A stretch of 13,778 nucleotides of DNA from Stramenopiles sp. TOSAG23-2 (GCA_900128395.1 LT649785.1:1-13778), one strand, 5' to 3'; shown: positions 1 to 9,177, numbered from the stretch's first letter. Numbers and translations are program-made. The notes: generated from the sequence alone by a model not told the origin.

Positions 1-428
1 AGTGTTTAAGTATAATAAACAATTTGTACCGAAAATCGGTGACTGGCCGGCACAGTAATAAAAATTTGTAAGATATTATCTATTATTTTATATTGATTTT
101 TTTACAATTATTAAATATAAAATTTAATAAATGCAAAAATGAAAAGGGATACGTCTCGTATATATTATAACATTTGTTTTTATATGTATTTTTCTACAAT
201 CTAGTTTACTTGTTCAATATCTAACTATTGATTTCTGGAAACGATAAAGAGACAATATACATAAAATAAAGAGACAGAACGATATAATATTATTATATTG
301 CATATCTATATATAATAAATATATAGATATAAAAGCAATTTACGTCATTCTCGAAATAAATAAATATAGAAATATACAGTGCACAAATATATATATATAT
401 ATCCCATTTGATATAAACGGAAAGAAAT
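1..428. other. 5' flank of the kinase gene, no gene seen
   Basis: This is very AT-rich sequence with no convincing coding frame. Two small inverted repeats stand out at the left edge. One is a perfect 5-bp stem with a 3-base loop at 28-40 (ACCGA/TCGGT). The other is a near-palindrome at 42-56 around GCCGGC. An (AT)n run at about 386-402 lies just upstream of the kinase start codon, where a 5' leader or core promoter would be expected. A reading frame antisense to the kinase enters this stretch but has no protein-like features. Confidence 0.5.
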
Positions 429-2381
429 ATGAGTGATAACAACAATTTAAAGAACAATAATACTGGTGTGAAAAAAAATGATGGTGGAAATAATAAACAA
501 AATTTAAATGCCGGTGTAAAACATGTTGAAGCTTCTTCTGTTTCCTCCACTTTTGTCAAAGGCGATAATAATAATATTAATGGAACTCCAACAACAACAT
601 TTAAAAAGAATTTATCAATTAAAACGAAGGATATTAGAACACCCAACAACAATTTTTCTAAAAAAAGTGATTCACGTATCTCATTTACTCCAACCATGAC
701 TAATAAATCTGTAAAAGATTTGAAACCGAGAGATTTTTTAAAACTTCGCATGTTAGGTAAAGGTGACGTCGGCAAAGTATTCTTAGTGACACCAAAAAAA
801 TCAAAATGGAGGAAACCAGGTTCAATGGAAGCAACTTTAAATAGCAATGAGGTTATTAAACAAATGTCTTATCTAGCTAGAAACTCGCCGAAGAATAGCG
901 CGGGAGCAAACGACAAAGGTCGTAATAGCACCTTACCAACGACACCAAATGGATCAAAATTACCAATACCTACTGAACTATTTGCAATGAAAGTTGTTAA
1001 TAAAAAAGATGTGATCAAACGTGGAAAAGCGAAACGTGTCATGTTAGAAAGGGATATATTATCTAGTACAAATCATCCGTTTATCGTGACCATGTATTTA
1101 GCATTGCAAACACGACATCGATTGTATTTTTTTTTGCAATATTGCCCAGGGGGTGAATTTTTTAGAATGCTGCGAAGACAACCGAAGAAACGAATACCAG
1201 AAGCGTATGCTAAATTTTACGCTGCTGAAATTTTATTAGCAATTGAATATTTGCATTTATTAGGTTTCATATACAGAGACTTAAAACCTGAAAATATTTT
1301 AGTCCATATGAGCGGACATTTAATGTTGGCCGATTTTGACTTAGCGAGATTAGTGAAACATACTGGTAAAAAGAAGGCGCCGAAAATCGTGCCAAGAAAA
1401 GGAAAATATAATAAAAGGAATGGGGGCCGTGGAAATGCAGGTAGTGGTGAAGCTCGTAGGAATGGGAATGGCACAGGGAATGCCCCGGGACGCAATCTCT
1501 TTTCTATGTGCTGTGGAGGTGGAACTGGTTTGCAACCGAAAATTGAAGATGAAGCCATGACGGTGGACACGGAGTCACAATTAAATCCAACAAACGCAAG
1601 CGATAGAGCGATGTCCTTTGTAGGGACAGTAGAATATATCGCACCTGAAGTAATTAAAAACGAAGGATATGCGGGAACAGTGGACTGGTGGACATTTGGC
1701 ATTTTAATGTACGAAATGATGCATGGCAAAACACCATTTAAAGGGAAGGATACCGATGATACTTTTGCAAATATTTTTTTGGGCGATTTTGATTTTCCAA
1801 AAGATGTTGATACATCAAATGAATGCAAGTCGTTGCTACGTATGTTATTAGCAAAGGATCTAGAAGATCGCCTCAGTTCACCTAGTCAAATAAGACAACA
1901 TGCTTTTTTCAAAGGTACAAATTGGGCATTGCTTCGGAATGAAAAACCACCTATCATACCCAATATAGAACATCCATTAGATACTCGTAACTTTCGCTCT
2001 TTTAATGATGTAGTTGAATCAGATGAGGAGTTTATCGGTAGAAATAGTGGCACCACCGAAAATAGCAAAAAAAAAGATCTTTTCGGTGCGAAAAGCGTTA
2101 ACAATAATAGTCATAATAAGAATAATAACAAGCAAAGCAATCAAAATCTAGACACACCAATTAAGAGTACGGATGCAATAGGATCAACGATCAAGCAGAA
2201 TAATGAAGGAGGAAAAAAACAGGAACAAAAAACAAATGGAACCGAGGGCGACAAGAGTGGATCAGGCGATGAGTCAGACGATGAGGAGGAAAAAAACAGG
2301 AACAAAAAACAAATGGAACCGAGGGCGACAAGAGTGGATCAGGCGATGAGTCAGACGATGAGGATGTCATTAAAATACTAA
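429..2381 (+). CDS. AGC-family Ser/Thr protein kinase, NRC-2/flippase-kinase type, 3' end frameshifted
   Basis: The frame encodes 650 residues with an Asn-rich N-terminus of about 95 residues followed by a complete AGC kinase domain. Visible motifs are the glycine loop GKGDVGKV (110-117), AMK with catalytic Lys188, a likely helix-C Glu207, YRDLKPEN (282-289, Tyr replacing the usual His), DFD (302-304) instead of DFG, SFVGT activation-loop site (Ser396) and APE (405-407). The C-lobe ends in WALLRNEKPPIIP (499-511). The GKGDVGKV loop, the DFD and this ending are typical of fungal NRC-2/Fpk1/Kin82 and plant AGCVIII kinases. Relatives phosphorylate lipid flippases and control polarity and membrane asymmetry. 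Low-complexity inserts lie between the glycine loop and the catalytic Lys (about 123-182) and before the activation site (about 311-393). Residues from about 621 onward are read in the wrong frame because of the 77-bp duplication. The true tail probably lies at 2365-2677, for a predicted length of 723 residues. The kinase domain itself is intact, so the product may still be active. Confidence 0.92.
   Translation: MSDNNNLKNNNTGVKKNDGGNNKQNLNAGVKHVEASSVSSTFVKGDNNNINGTPTTTFKKNLSIKTKDIRTPNNNFSKKSDSRISFTPTMTNKSVKDLKPRDFLKLRMLGKGDVGKVFLVTPKKSKWRKPGSMEATLNSNEVIKQMSYLARNSPKNSAGANDKGRNSTLPTTPNGSKLPIPTELFAMKVVNKKDVIKRGKAKRVMLERDILSSTNHPFIVTMYLALQTRHRLYFFLQYCPGGEFFRMLRRQPKKRIPEAYAKFYAAEILLAIEYLHLLGFIYRDLKPENILVHMSGHLMLADFDLARLVKHTGKKKAPKIVPRKGKYNKRNGGRGNAGSGEARRNGNGTGNAPGRNLFSMCCGGGTGLQPKIEDEAMTVDTESQLNPTNASDRAMSFVGTVEYIAPEVIKNEGYAGTVDWWTFGILMYEMMHGKTPFKGKDTDDTFANIFLGDFDFPKDVDTSNECKSLLRMLLAKDLEDRLSSPSQIRQHAFFKGTNWALLRNEKPPIIPNIEHPLDTRNFRSFNDVVESDEEFIGRNSGTTENSKKKDLFGAKSVNNNSHNKNNNKQSNQNLDTPIKSTDAIGSTIKQNNEGGKKQEQKTNGTEGDKSGSGDESDDEEEKNRNKKQMEPRATRVDQAMSQTMRMSLKY
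2207..2364. repeat. Perfect 77-bp tandem duplication inside the kinase gene
   Basis: Bases 2207-2287 and 2284-2364 are identical over 81 positions at an offset of 77. The copies therefore overlap by four bases (AGGA), which looks like microhomology at the junction. Seventy-seven is not a multiple of three, so the second copy is read in another frame and the kinase frame stops 17 bases after the repeat. Base 2206 versus 2283 and base 2288 versus 2365 mark the edges of identity. It may be a recent mutation or an assembly error; perfect identity fits both. Confidence 0.95.
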
Positions 2382-2677
2382 CACCGGATGTATCAAAACG
2401 TGCATCGAGTACAAGTGAATCGTTTAAAGGTTTTGAATGGAAAACTCCTCGTGCTGAGGATCCTCACTGGGACGATATTAATTTTATGGCTCGATCTCCA
2501 AAACCGTTATCGTTGCAAAAACCTGTTTTTTTATCACGTATTCAATCGATTAGTGGAGAAGCTTTGCAGTATCAAAAAAATAGCGACGCAGCATCTGTGG
2601 AAAATATAGAGTTAGATGATAATAGTGAAGGAAAAAAAAAAAGAAAGAAGGAAAAATTGAGTGAAATAATTGAGTAG
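2365..2677 (+). other. Displaced C-terminal tail of the kinase (out of frame as assembled)
   Basis: Reading on from the second repeat copy in the frame that would exist with a single copy gives about 104 further codons ending in TAG at 2675-2677. The peptide has protein-like composition, not random AT-rich translation. It contains FKGFEW (codons starting near 2423), which resembles the FxxF hydrophobic motif that ends many AGC kinases, with Glu at the position often phosphorylated. It also contains EDPHWDDINFM (near 2457), which resembles the Asp-Pro-rich element near the end of Fpk1-type kinases as I remember them. The end is Lys-rich (about 2626-2660). I infer that this is the original C-terminus. 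A start at the internal ATG 2486 as a separate gene is much less likely. Confidence 0.8.
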
Positions 2678-3029
2678 GAGAGAGAGAGACAACAAAAATA
2701 AAAAAAATTAATACTTCTTCGTATATTTTTTTTTTAAATAACACCCCTGTAAAATTCGTTAAAGTTTGAAACACAGGGAGAGATATAAAAATATCGATTA
2801 TCATACTAAATCTTTATAATACACAAAGTATATTTTTTTTTTACAAAAAGTTAAAATTTTTTTTTATATAAAATAAATATACGAAGCGTATATATATGTA
2901 TGCATATTTAAAAATAAAACACTTTTTATCATTTATCATTACGCGTTTTAAAAAGCCCCAACACACTTGCCATGTACTATTTTATTTGTGTTGTGTGTAT
3001 TGTGTGCCAAGACAATCTCTCCTATTTTT
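2678..3029. other. Convergent intergenic region, kinase and calmodulin-like gene
   Basis: The stretch is AT-rich with long T and A homopolymers and a short GA run (about 2679-2689). AATAAA occurs on + at 2872-2877 and 2913-2918, usable by the kinase transcript. On - it occurs at 2981-2986, about 45 bases past the calmodulin-like stop. No coding signal was seen. Confidence 0.5.
2981..2986 (-). terminator. Candidate polyadenylation signal of the calmodulin-like gene
   Basis: An exact AATAAA on the minus strand lies about 45 bases downstream of the calmodulin-like stop codon, a normal distance. In AT-rich DNA this hexamer occurs often by chance, so only the position supports it. Confidence 0.35.
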
Positions 3030-3506
3030 TTATAAATGTATAATTAAACGTTTAAATTCATCATAGCCTATTTGTCCATCACCATCAACATCTGCCTCGG
3101 CAATTAAATTATCAATTTCTTGATCTGTTAATTCTTCGTCCAAATTCATCATTACATGTCTTAATTCAGCTGCTGTAATATATCCACTACCATCCTGATC
3201 AAAGACTTTAAAAACATCAATAATATCATACTCTTCATTGCTCTCACTCATACGACTAGACATTAGATCTACAAACTCGTCAAAATCAACAGATCCACCT
3301 CCATCTTGATCAACCTCGGCGATAATTTGTACTAATTCTTCTTGTGTAACCTTTTGTCCAAGCGTTTCCAATACAGTGCCTAATTCATCAGTAGATACTT
3401 CACCACTTCCATCCATATCAAACAAAGCAAATGCTTGTTTTAATTCTGCAATTTGTTCATCAGTGAAAACAACTTTATCAACTTCTTCCTCATTTTCTTC
3501 TGCCAT
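3030..3506 (-). CDS. Calmodulin-like protein with four EF-hands
   Basis: The 158-residue protein has four canonical 12-residue calcium-binding loops at about 30-41 ([12 protein letters not shown]), 66-77 ([12 protein letters not shown]), 103-114 ([12 protein letters not shown]) and 139-150 ([12 protein letters not shown]). Each has Asp at positions 1 and 3, Gly at 6 and Glu at 12, so all four should bind calcium. The spacing, the paired-lobe layout and stretches such as [13 protein letters not shown] and [21 protein letters not shown] match the calmodulin/troponin C superfamily. It differs from canonical calmodulin, which is almost invariant at about 149 residues: it has an acidic extension of about 10 residues at the start and many substitutions, including the central linker. 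I therefore call it a calmodulin-like calcium sensor and not the calmodulin gene itself. It is a single exon, with the start taken at the first ATG of the frame. It converges with the kinase gene. Its targets cannot be read from the sequence. Confidence 0.94.
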   Translation of the reverse strand: MAEENEEEVDKVVFTDEQIAELKQAFALFDMDGSGEVSTDELGTVLETLGQKVTQEELVQIIAEVDQDGGGSVDFDEFVDLMSSRMSESNEEYDIIDVFKVFDQDGSGYITAAELRHVMMNLDEELTDQEIDNLIAEADVDGDGQIGYDEFKRLIIHL

Positions 3507-4287
3507 ATTTGGTAATATATATATAATAGATTGTTATTTTGCTTGATTTAAAATATGGATTTTATCTATCTATCTATCTATATTAATTTGTTTACAATAT
3601 GAATCAAATAATAATATAGATGTATATATATACAGTTGTTATGATATATATGTATATATGTGCTTTGTTTTTTTTTACAATAATATGAATCAGATCTATA
3701 TATAATCTATATGTATGTACAGAGTATATATATATTTCTTTCACGCATATTTTATATATGTATAACGTTGCTATTTTTTACGATATTTTAGCAGGCTCGT
3801 ATCATCTGTAAACATTTTTTATGACAAAAATGCACCTTGACACAACGTATAAAAAGAACTTCACATTCACCACCACGCCAGGATTGCCTACTTTGTTTTT
3901 TTAAGGATAAAATGAAGTTAGAATCCAAATAACATATATCTACAATATTTTGTAGCACGTACGGGGATATTTTACCTATCTTTTCCAACATTTTTAACTT
4001 TTTAACACACAACAAAAAAAGGTAATCCAGGTTAAGGTATAATACAAATCTCTACATAACAAAAATTTTATTATATGTCATGTAGGTGCATAGCTCAATA
4101 ATAAGAATGAATATATATATATAGCTTCCGAGCTCGCTGGATAGATGACAATATGCCATCATACATATGCATATATATATGATAATAATGTATCCAATAC
4201 ATGAATAGTCTATGGTCTATATATTATATATATATTATACTATCCTAACTGTTGTAAAAAAAGAAACAATTACATCTCTCAAAAACC
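3507..4287. other. Divergent intergenic region (calmodulin-like / glycosyltransferase), probable promoters
   Basis: This 781-bp gap lies between two genes transcribed away from each other, so it should hold both promoters. It contains many TATATA runs, a (TATC)n microsatellite and A/T homopolymers. A 75-codon open frame on - at 3788-4015 is present but resembles no family I know. No operator or conserved element could be identified. Confidence 0.5.
3563..3582. repeat. (TATC)n microsatellite
   Basis: Five consecutive TATC-type units lie about 60 bases upstream of the calmodulin-like start, in its probable 5' leader or promoter. Confidence 0.85.
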
Positions 4288-4390
4288 ATGAGGGAAACAA
4301 ATTATAATTATCATCAAATTGTTAGAATAGCTATTATTGTAATAACTTTATTTATTCAATATAGTTGTATTGATGGCGAAAATGGAAATC

Positions 4391-4427
<37 letters not shown>

Positions 4428-6276
4428 TGGAGAAGGTCGTTACGTCTCTTTCGTTACAATACCAATATTTTCACATTTTGAACCTTTAGCTGCCATGGCA
4501 GAAAAAATGTATGAGCGGGGATATCGTGTAAGTATAGCGTTACCAGAGGGTTATGAAAGTTGGGTTGAAACATATGCACCGCATGCACAGTTTATACCAT
4601 GTGGTATCTTACCCCACAATGAAGAATTAGAAGAGTTACAATTACGTACTTTTTTATCTCCGACAAATACATTTATAAGTAGTATTAATAGCAATAAAAA
4701 CGATTCTTCAAAAAAAATAGCAACGGATCCAATGGCATCAACGAAATCTTCTTCAATACCGAATGTAAATAATTCCACATCGATTCGGAACACTGATAAA
4801 TATTTTTTGCAACATATATGGGATTCGTTGTTTCCATATAAAAATATGTATATTAATATTGCGTCCCGTTTACGTTATTACGCAGCATTTCAAAAAAATA
4901 TGTTAACCGTTTTAACACATGCACATGCAATAGATGTTCCGGATTTAATAGTTGTTGATCGTTACACATTTGCTGGCATAGGTAGTGCAAACTATCATCA
5001 TATAAATTTTGTTATCAATAGTCCATCTTTATTATATGATATTGATAATCCAGCACAATACATCCCGGCTCCATTTTCACCAACGGAGAGCGCGCACTCG
5101 CAAAGTCAAAGCACTGGTCGGCCATTTAAAGCGATGGATGGAACCACTGCTTCTCACCTGCATACAAATAATAATGATTTTTGCAAATCTGGTGGGATTA
5201 ATAATCAAAAGCCATCAATTAACGACCGGGTTAAAAACTATTTACATCGTTTAGTATACCGTTTAGCTGTTGGCAAAGCTACTGGTGATATTAACGCGGT
5301 GTGGAATTTAAATGTTGATTCTAACGTCATAAACGAGGATCAATATTACAAGAAAAAATATATTATAGTAAATAGTATTTTTGGTATAGATGATGAGCGA
5401 GATTTATCTCCATTGATAACAATGGTTGGTGATATTTCGATAGAACGGAATACAAAGGATGGAATGGGCGTACATTTAATTGATGACATACCAGAACAAA
5501 TACATGATCAGCTTTTTGATGGTGGAAGGAACAAACATTTTACCAGCGGAACAAACAATATTTTAGTTGATTTAAATGGTTACATGAGTAACGAATTGAA
5601 AACTATACTTGAAGAGAAAGATAATTTCCTTCTTCTCGAGCCAGCTGGAAGTGGCAGTGTTGTTGAGGAAGATGATATGGATGAAATTCATCCACCAATT
5701 TTATTACAAGATGTATTTAATAGTTTAAATGTATCGATTTTAATAACAACTGGTAAATTAAGCGCAGTGCAAAAAGCGTTACTGAATTGTATACCTGTTA
5801 TAATCATGCCAATAACAGCCGAGGACTTAGATATTGGAAAACGGATTGAACATCTGAGCGCTGGAGTTTTAATCAGTGCAAATCATGTCTCATCACTTGA
5901 AATGGAGACCACTGGGTGTTTAAGCAACGGGACTACTAGCAATGCTTTTAAAGCTTGCGTGATGGAAAATATGATTCAAAATGCTATTTTGAAAATAAAT
6001 AATGACAAAGTATTTAGACGGACTGCTTGTAAACTGAAATCAAAGTTACTTGCAGGTGGTGGATTGCATCGGGCTGCAAATATTTTGGAAGCGGCTATTA
6101 CAATTGGTGTAGCACCATATATAAATATTGACTTGCCGTGGTATTCCAAAAGTATGCTTGATGTGTATTTACTTTATTCCATTGTACTAGGGGGCGTATA
6201 TATGATACTGAAAACAATGATGAGTGCATGCTCAACACTATGGGAAAGTGTGGTTAATCCGAGTGTTGCTTGGTGA
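4288..6276 (+). CDS. UGT-type (GT1-like) membrane glycosyltransferase with degenerate donor motif
   Basis: The 662-residue single-exon protein begins with a hydrophobic signal segment (about 11-27, IVRIAIIVITLFIQYSC) and a run of nine Asn (36-44). A GT-B fold N-terminal domain follows: RYVSFVTIPIFSHFEPLAAM (51-70), where His63 sits where UGTs carry the catalytic base, then RGYRVSIALPEG and PDLIVVD (218-224). A low-complexity Ser/Asn/His insert spans about 265-310. The C-terminal half has a recognisable donor-domain remnant (about 469-527): SILITTGK, ALLNCIPVIIMPI and AEDLDIGKRIEHLSAGV. A hydrophobic segment at about 623-642 suggests a C-terminal membrane anchor, so the topology resembles ER-type UDP-glucuronosyl/glucosyltransferases. 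The invariant His-Gly-Gly of the UGT signature is replaced by Thr-Thr-Gly-Lys and the Asp-Gln pair by Glu-Asp, so donor binding may be altered or lost. It converges on the Kelch/RING gene, with only about 160 bases between stops. Substrate unknown. Confidence 0.82.
4391..4421 (+). repeat. In-frame (AAT)n microsatellite encoding poly-Asn
   Basis: About ten uninterrupted AAT/ATA units inside the glycosyltransferase gene encode Asn36-Asn44 just after the signal segment. Length changes here would alter only the linker. Confidence 0.9.
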
Positions 6277-6300
6277 TGATATATACAAAAATATTGTTCT

Positions 6301-6323
6301 AGAGAGAGAGAGAGAGAGAGAGA
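6301..6323. repeat. (AG)n microsatellite between convergent genes
   Basis: An uninterrupted dinucleotide run of 23 bases lies 24 bases past the glycosyltransferase stop, within the short gap shared by the 3' ends of two converging genes. Confidence 0.9.
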
Positions 6324-6436
6324 ACCCCTGTGTGCGTGTAGCACTATATCCAGGTAAAATGTTTGTTGCAACACTATCATTATATATTTATATTCCATTA
6401 ATTTAAAAAAGATCATGATACTACTCGTAAAATGTG

Positions 6437-8597
6437 CTATACTACGTCGTCATTGCCTCCCTCATCATGGACAACGCTGCTATTTGATACGCGACTGTTT
6501 CCATCATTAAAAATACTATTATCAACATCATTATTGCCATCACTACGTTCATTAACTATTGTACCTTGATGATTATTGTTATTATCAATATCCGTGTTGC
6601 TATTACTATAATTTGAATTCAAAACATCCTCCTCAATAACAGCTCTACACAATGGGCATGCAACATGTTGATTTAACCATTGTCCAATACATTTTTTATG
6701 AAAAATATGTTTGCATGGTAATATATTCTTTCGGTCCCCATGCTGGTATTCTTCCATACATATACTACATCTCTCTTGACTATCGTCTTGCTTCACTTTG
6801 TCATCGCTTCTCTTATCTATATTTTTTTCATCCTTCTTATCTTGTTTTTTGACATGTATTATTTCGTCAAGAGATTCCAATCTACTGTTTGATACACCTT
6901 GTCTCACCGCCGTACTACCAGCTCTATTGGCAGCGTCAAGTGGCATAACTCTGCCATCTCTAAACATTCTATTATCACCACGAGCATTTGTTTTTATGCA
7001 AAACCAATAACTTAACATGGCAACTAGAAAACAAGTGCTAAGAGTGGAAAATATCCACAATGCTGGACAACTGAATATATCCTCATGGCACATATCATCC
7101 CAATTACGTTTACTATATGATGGGTCATCATATGATTTTAAACTTGTCCAATGATCGATATTGGTCAAATTAATTGACCTTGTATATGTAGCATAATTAT
7201 ACAGCATATATGAATGGATGTAATGGGTTAGAATGGCTATCTAATAAACATTTAGCGGGATTTTATTTTACTTACCAGGTATCATCTAACTCATAATGAA
7301 ATCTTCCACCATGTACAATTAATTTATCATTGCCAACCTTTGCATATGCTGCACCAAATCTCACTTTTGGAACTTGCAAGACGTATCCTTCATTTCTTTC
7401 CAATTTCGCTGCTTCCTCATCAAATGTTCTCGCCCATTGGCGATCTACACATTTTACTTTGTAATCCTTGCGAGGATATTGCAAGCATTCATTCGGCCGT
7501 GCTTCAAATTTAGCACCCACGTCAGCTTCTATTAAATTTTGTACATTCGTCCTAAAAATGTCTCGATATACAAAGGATGCACTTGATGTGAGTTCCATGC
7601 CAGCAAAATATATCACATAACTATTCCACATTATCATAACACCATCTGTACGTTTAATGCTATCTTTTGGTTGCAATAACTGCTTCCATTCAATTGAATC
7701 TACCTCCTTTCCATCAGCACCGATTAGCATCACCGACCATACATCAGATTGCATTGAATATGTATAACTGGACAACCCTTGACCACCGTATATTATCATA
7801 TGCACAGTGTTTTGATACATATCGCGGGAAGAATGCTTACTATTGCTGTTAGAAGATGCTTTATATAAAACAGCTCCGTGATTAAAACGTCCAATTGGCA
7901 AGACACTCTGTATAGGCTTATTATATTCATTTCTCCAAGATTTTGTTCGTATGGAGTAGCTCCATAAATCATTATGTACAGTGACACTGTCCATAAACCC
8001 AGATACACCGCCAAATATATACATGCGATGATCGATTTTGACGACAGAATGGGAAGCACGATCGGATACAAAAGCTGGATGGTTTTTTATTTCGTTTATA
8101 TACATTGTCCATCGAGGCACAGATGCTGGTTGCGTGATACTAGTTCTTAAATCTACAAACTGCACTTGATATAATTGTTTTTCATCTTTTTGTCTCAGCG
8201 TCGTTTGCGAACGAGTAGTACCTCCAAAAACATATATATTGCATACACCTGGTGGATCTGGATTCAACTGACGGTCGTTTAAAACAGCGGCAGTGTGGCT
8301 ATATCGTGCAGTCGAACGTGCAGATGAACTGTTTTTATGTTGAATTTCTGACCATATATTAAACATATCTAACCCCAAGCTCCATACATCACTATGCCCT
8401 GTTTGAGCATTTGTTGAATAACCGCCAAAAATAATAAAATACTGGGAGCCATCATAACCTTGACAGATATTGCCTGTATGCCAGTGTCGACCAATTGGTA
8501 CATTTGCAACGCCCTGGCTATTATTTAAAAGTCTTACCCAAGGGGTTGCATGATTCCAATTTTTTTTATTATTTTGCTGATAATTACTACCTGACAT
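6437..8597 (-). CDS. Kelch-repeat / transmembrane / RING-H2 protein (predicted E3 ubiquitin ligase), two exons
   Basis: Exon 1 (8597-7276) encodes about six Kelch repeats, marked by GRHWHT/FIIFGG/SDVWSL (37-74), RYSHTAAVL/IYVFGG (99-126), RASHSVV/MYIFGG/NDLWSYS (180-215), GRFNHGAVL/IIYGG/SDVWSVM (236-290), a weak fifth (about 315-349) and RFGAAYA/LIVHGG/LDDTWSINL (413-445). Exon 2 (7178-6437) adds a single transmembrane helix (about 480-501) and a RING-H2 finger (about 578-618; C-x2-C-x14-C-x-H-x2-H-x2-C-x10-C-x2-C) starting CSICMEEY. An Asn/Asp-rich tail follows. Joining across the 97-nt intron keeps the frame and completes the last Kelch repeat, for 687 residues. RING-H2 domains recruit E2 enzymes, and Kelch propellers usually bind partner proteins. 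By analogy with PA-TM-RING ligases, the propeller would be lumenal or extracellular and the RING cytosolic. No signal peptide is visible at the chosen ATG (8597), so an upstream exon may be missing, or the lone helix serves as signal anchor. Confidence 0.86.
7179..7275 (-). other. Spliceosomal intron, 97 nt, phase 2
   Basis: On the minus strand the donor is TG|GTAAGT (from 7275), the acceptor is ACAAG|GTC (ending at 7179), and a CTAAC branch-point match lies at 7231-7227. Splicing turns a premature stop after Trp441 into Trp-Ser-Ile-Asn-Leu, completing the DDTWSINL strand that closes a Kelch repeat. The donor is a perfect consensus. The branch-to-acceptor distance of about 49 bases is on the long side. 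Confidence 0.87.
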
Positions 8598-9177
8598 AGT
8601 TCAAATTAATTCACCACATAGAGTTTTATTTTATCAAAATATATTTACATGTATCTATATACACACATACATATTATATCCACCTTTTTTTTTGTTATTT
8701 ATCTTAACTTTTCTAAATTTGTTGTATTCATCCATGTATGATGTTACTATTATGTAAATTCTATATCTTCAAACGTTCAAGATCAAGAGTCTTTTTGTTC
8801 TTCGATTATTCGAGCTATAATAAAGGCATACAGTACAGAACAATTAAGGTTTTGTGAATATCGTAGAGGGCGCACAGTTCTTCCATTTACGTGTTACAGG
8901 TATAGTGTATATTTTATGTATTAAATGATTTCCAGATTTTTTAGCCAGCTAAGGCCACCACAGCAGATTTAGATATTGTTCATCAATTATTATTTTTCAC
9001 ACATTTAACATGGCAACCATGCACACATCAAGACACAAAATAAAAAGACGGTCGATTTCGTATTATTTTTTCCGTATTTATTATCAAACCAATTATAAAA
9101 ATAAAAACTTTAAAAATATTATAAACTTATTCATCTAGAATTCATATTCATTCGAAATTTTTTTTTTTTAAATTATT
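8598..9177. other. Intergenic region upstream of the Kelch/RING gene
   Basis: This is the expected promoter and 5' leader of the Kelch/RING gene, possibly with an unrecognised first exon. I looked for a short exon encoding a signal peptide on - and found none that was convincing. On +, a stop-to-stop frame of about 60 codons (about 8737-8918) lacks an ATG and matches nothing I know. No metal-binding His-x-His block that would continue the amidohydrolase fragment is present here. Confidence 0.45.
9077..9082 (-). terminator. Candidate polyadenylation signal downstream of the amidohydrolase fragment
   Basis: AATAAA on the minus strand lies about 96 bases past the stop of the 39-codon fragment. 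It would allow a short transcript to end before the Kelch/RING gene. Chance occurrence is likely in this AT-rich sequence. Confidence 0.25.

Noticed and set aside
293-847. 184-codon open frame antisense to the kinase N-terminus
   Set aside because: Its Phe/Leu/Ile-rich composition is what AT-rich low-complexity coding DNA gives in antisense, and its end runs through TATA-type repeats.
1217-1828. 203-codon open frame antisense to the kinase domain
   Set aside because: It mirrors the kinase coding frame, has no recognisable domain, and is the usual consequence of codon bias on the opposite strand.
2266-2342. GC-AG intron of 77 nt that would exactly remove one repeat copy of the kinase duplication
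   Set aside because: Any AGGC in a tandem repeat creates this arithmetic. The donor context is poor, and there is no CTAAC-like branch site or pyrimidine tract. It is kept only as a test in the findings.
3788-4015. 75-codon open frame on - upstream of the calmodulin-like gene
   Set aside because: It has no similarity I can name, unusual Cys/Lys composition and no splice link to the neighbouring gene. It may be chance or an old fragment, so it is not called as a gene.
4391-4421. Poly-Asn tract as evidence for a dictyostelid origin
   Set aside because: Asn runs occur in any AT-rich genome. The NRC-2-type kinase, the moderate GC in coding regions and the intron signals fit a fungus better, though this does not prove it.
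6437-7207. RING finger gene as a stand-alone gene starting at ATG 7207
   Set aside because: The first ten residues from that ATG lie in a stretch that ends with a CAAG acceptor, and splicing from the Kelch exon completes a Kelch repeat in frame. The ATG is better explained as intronic.
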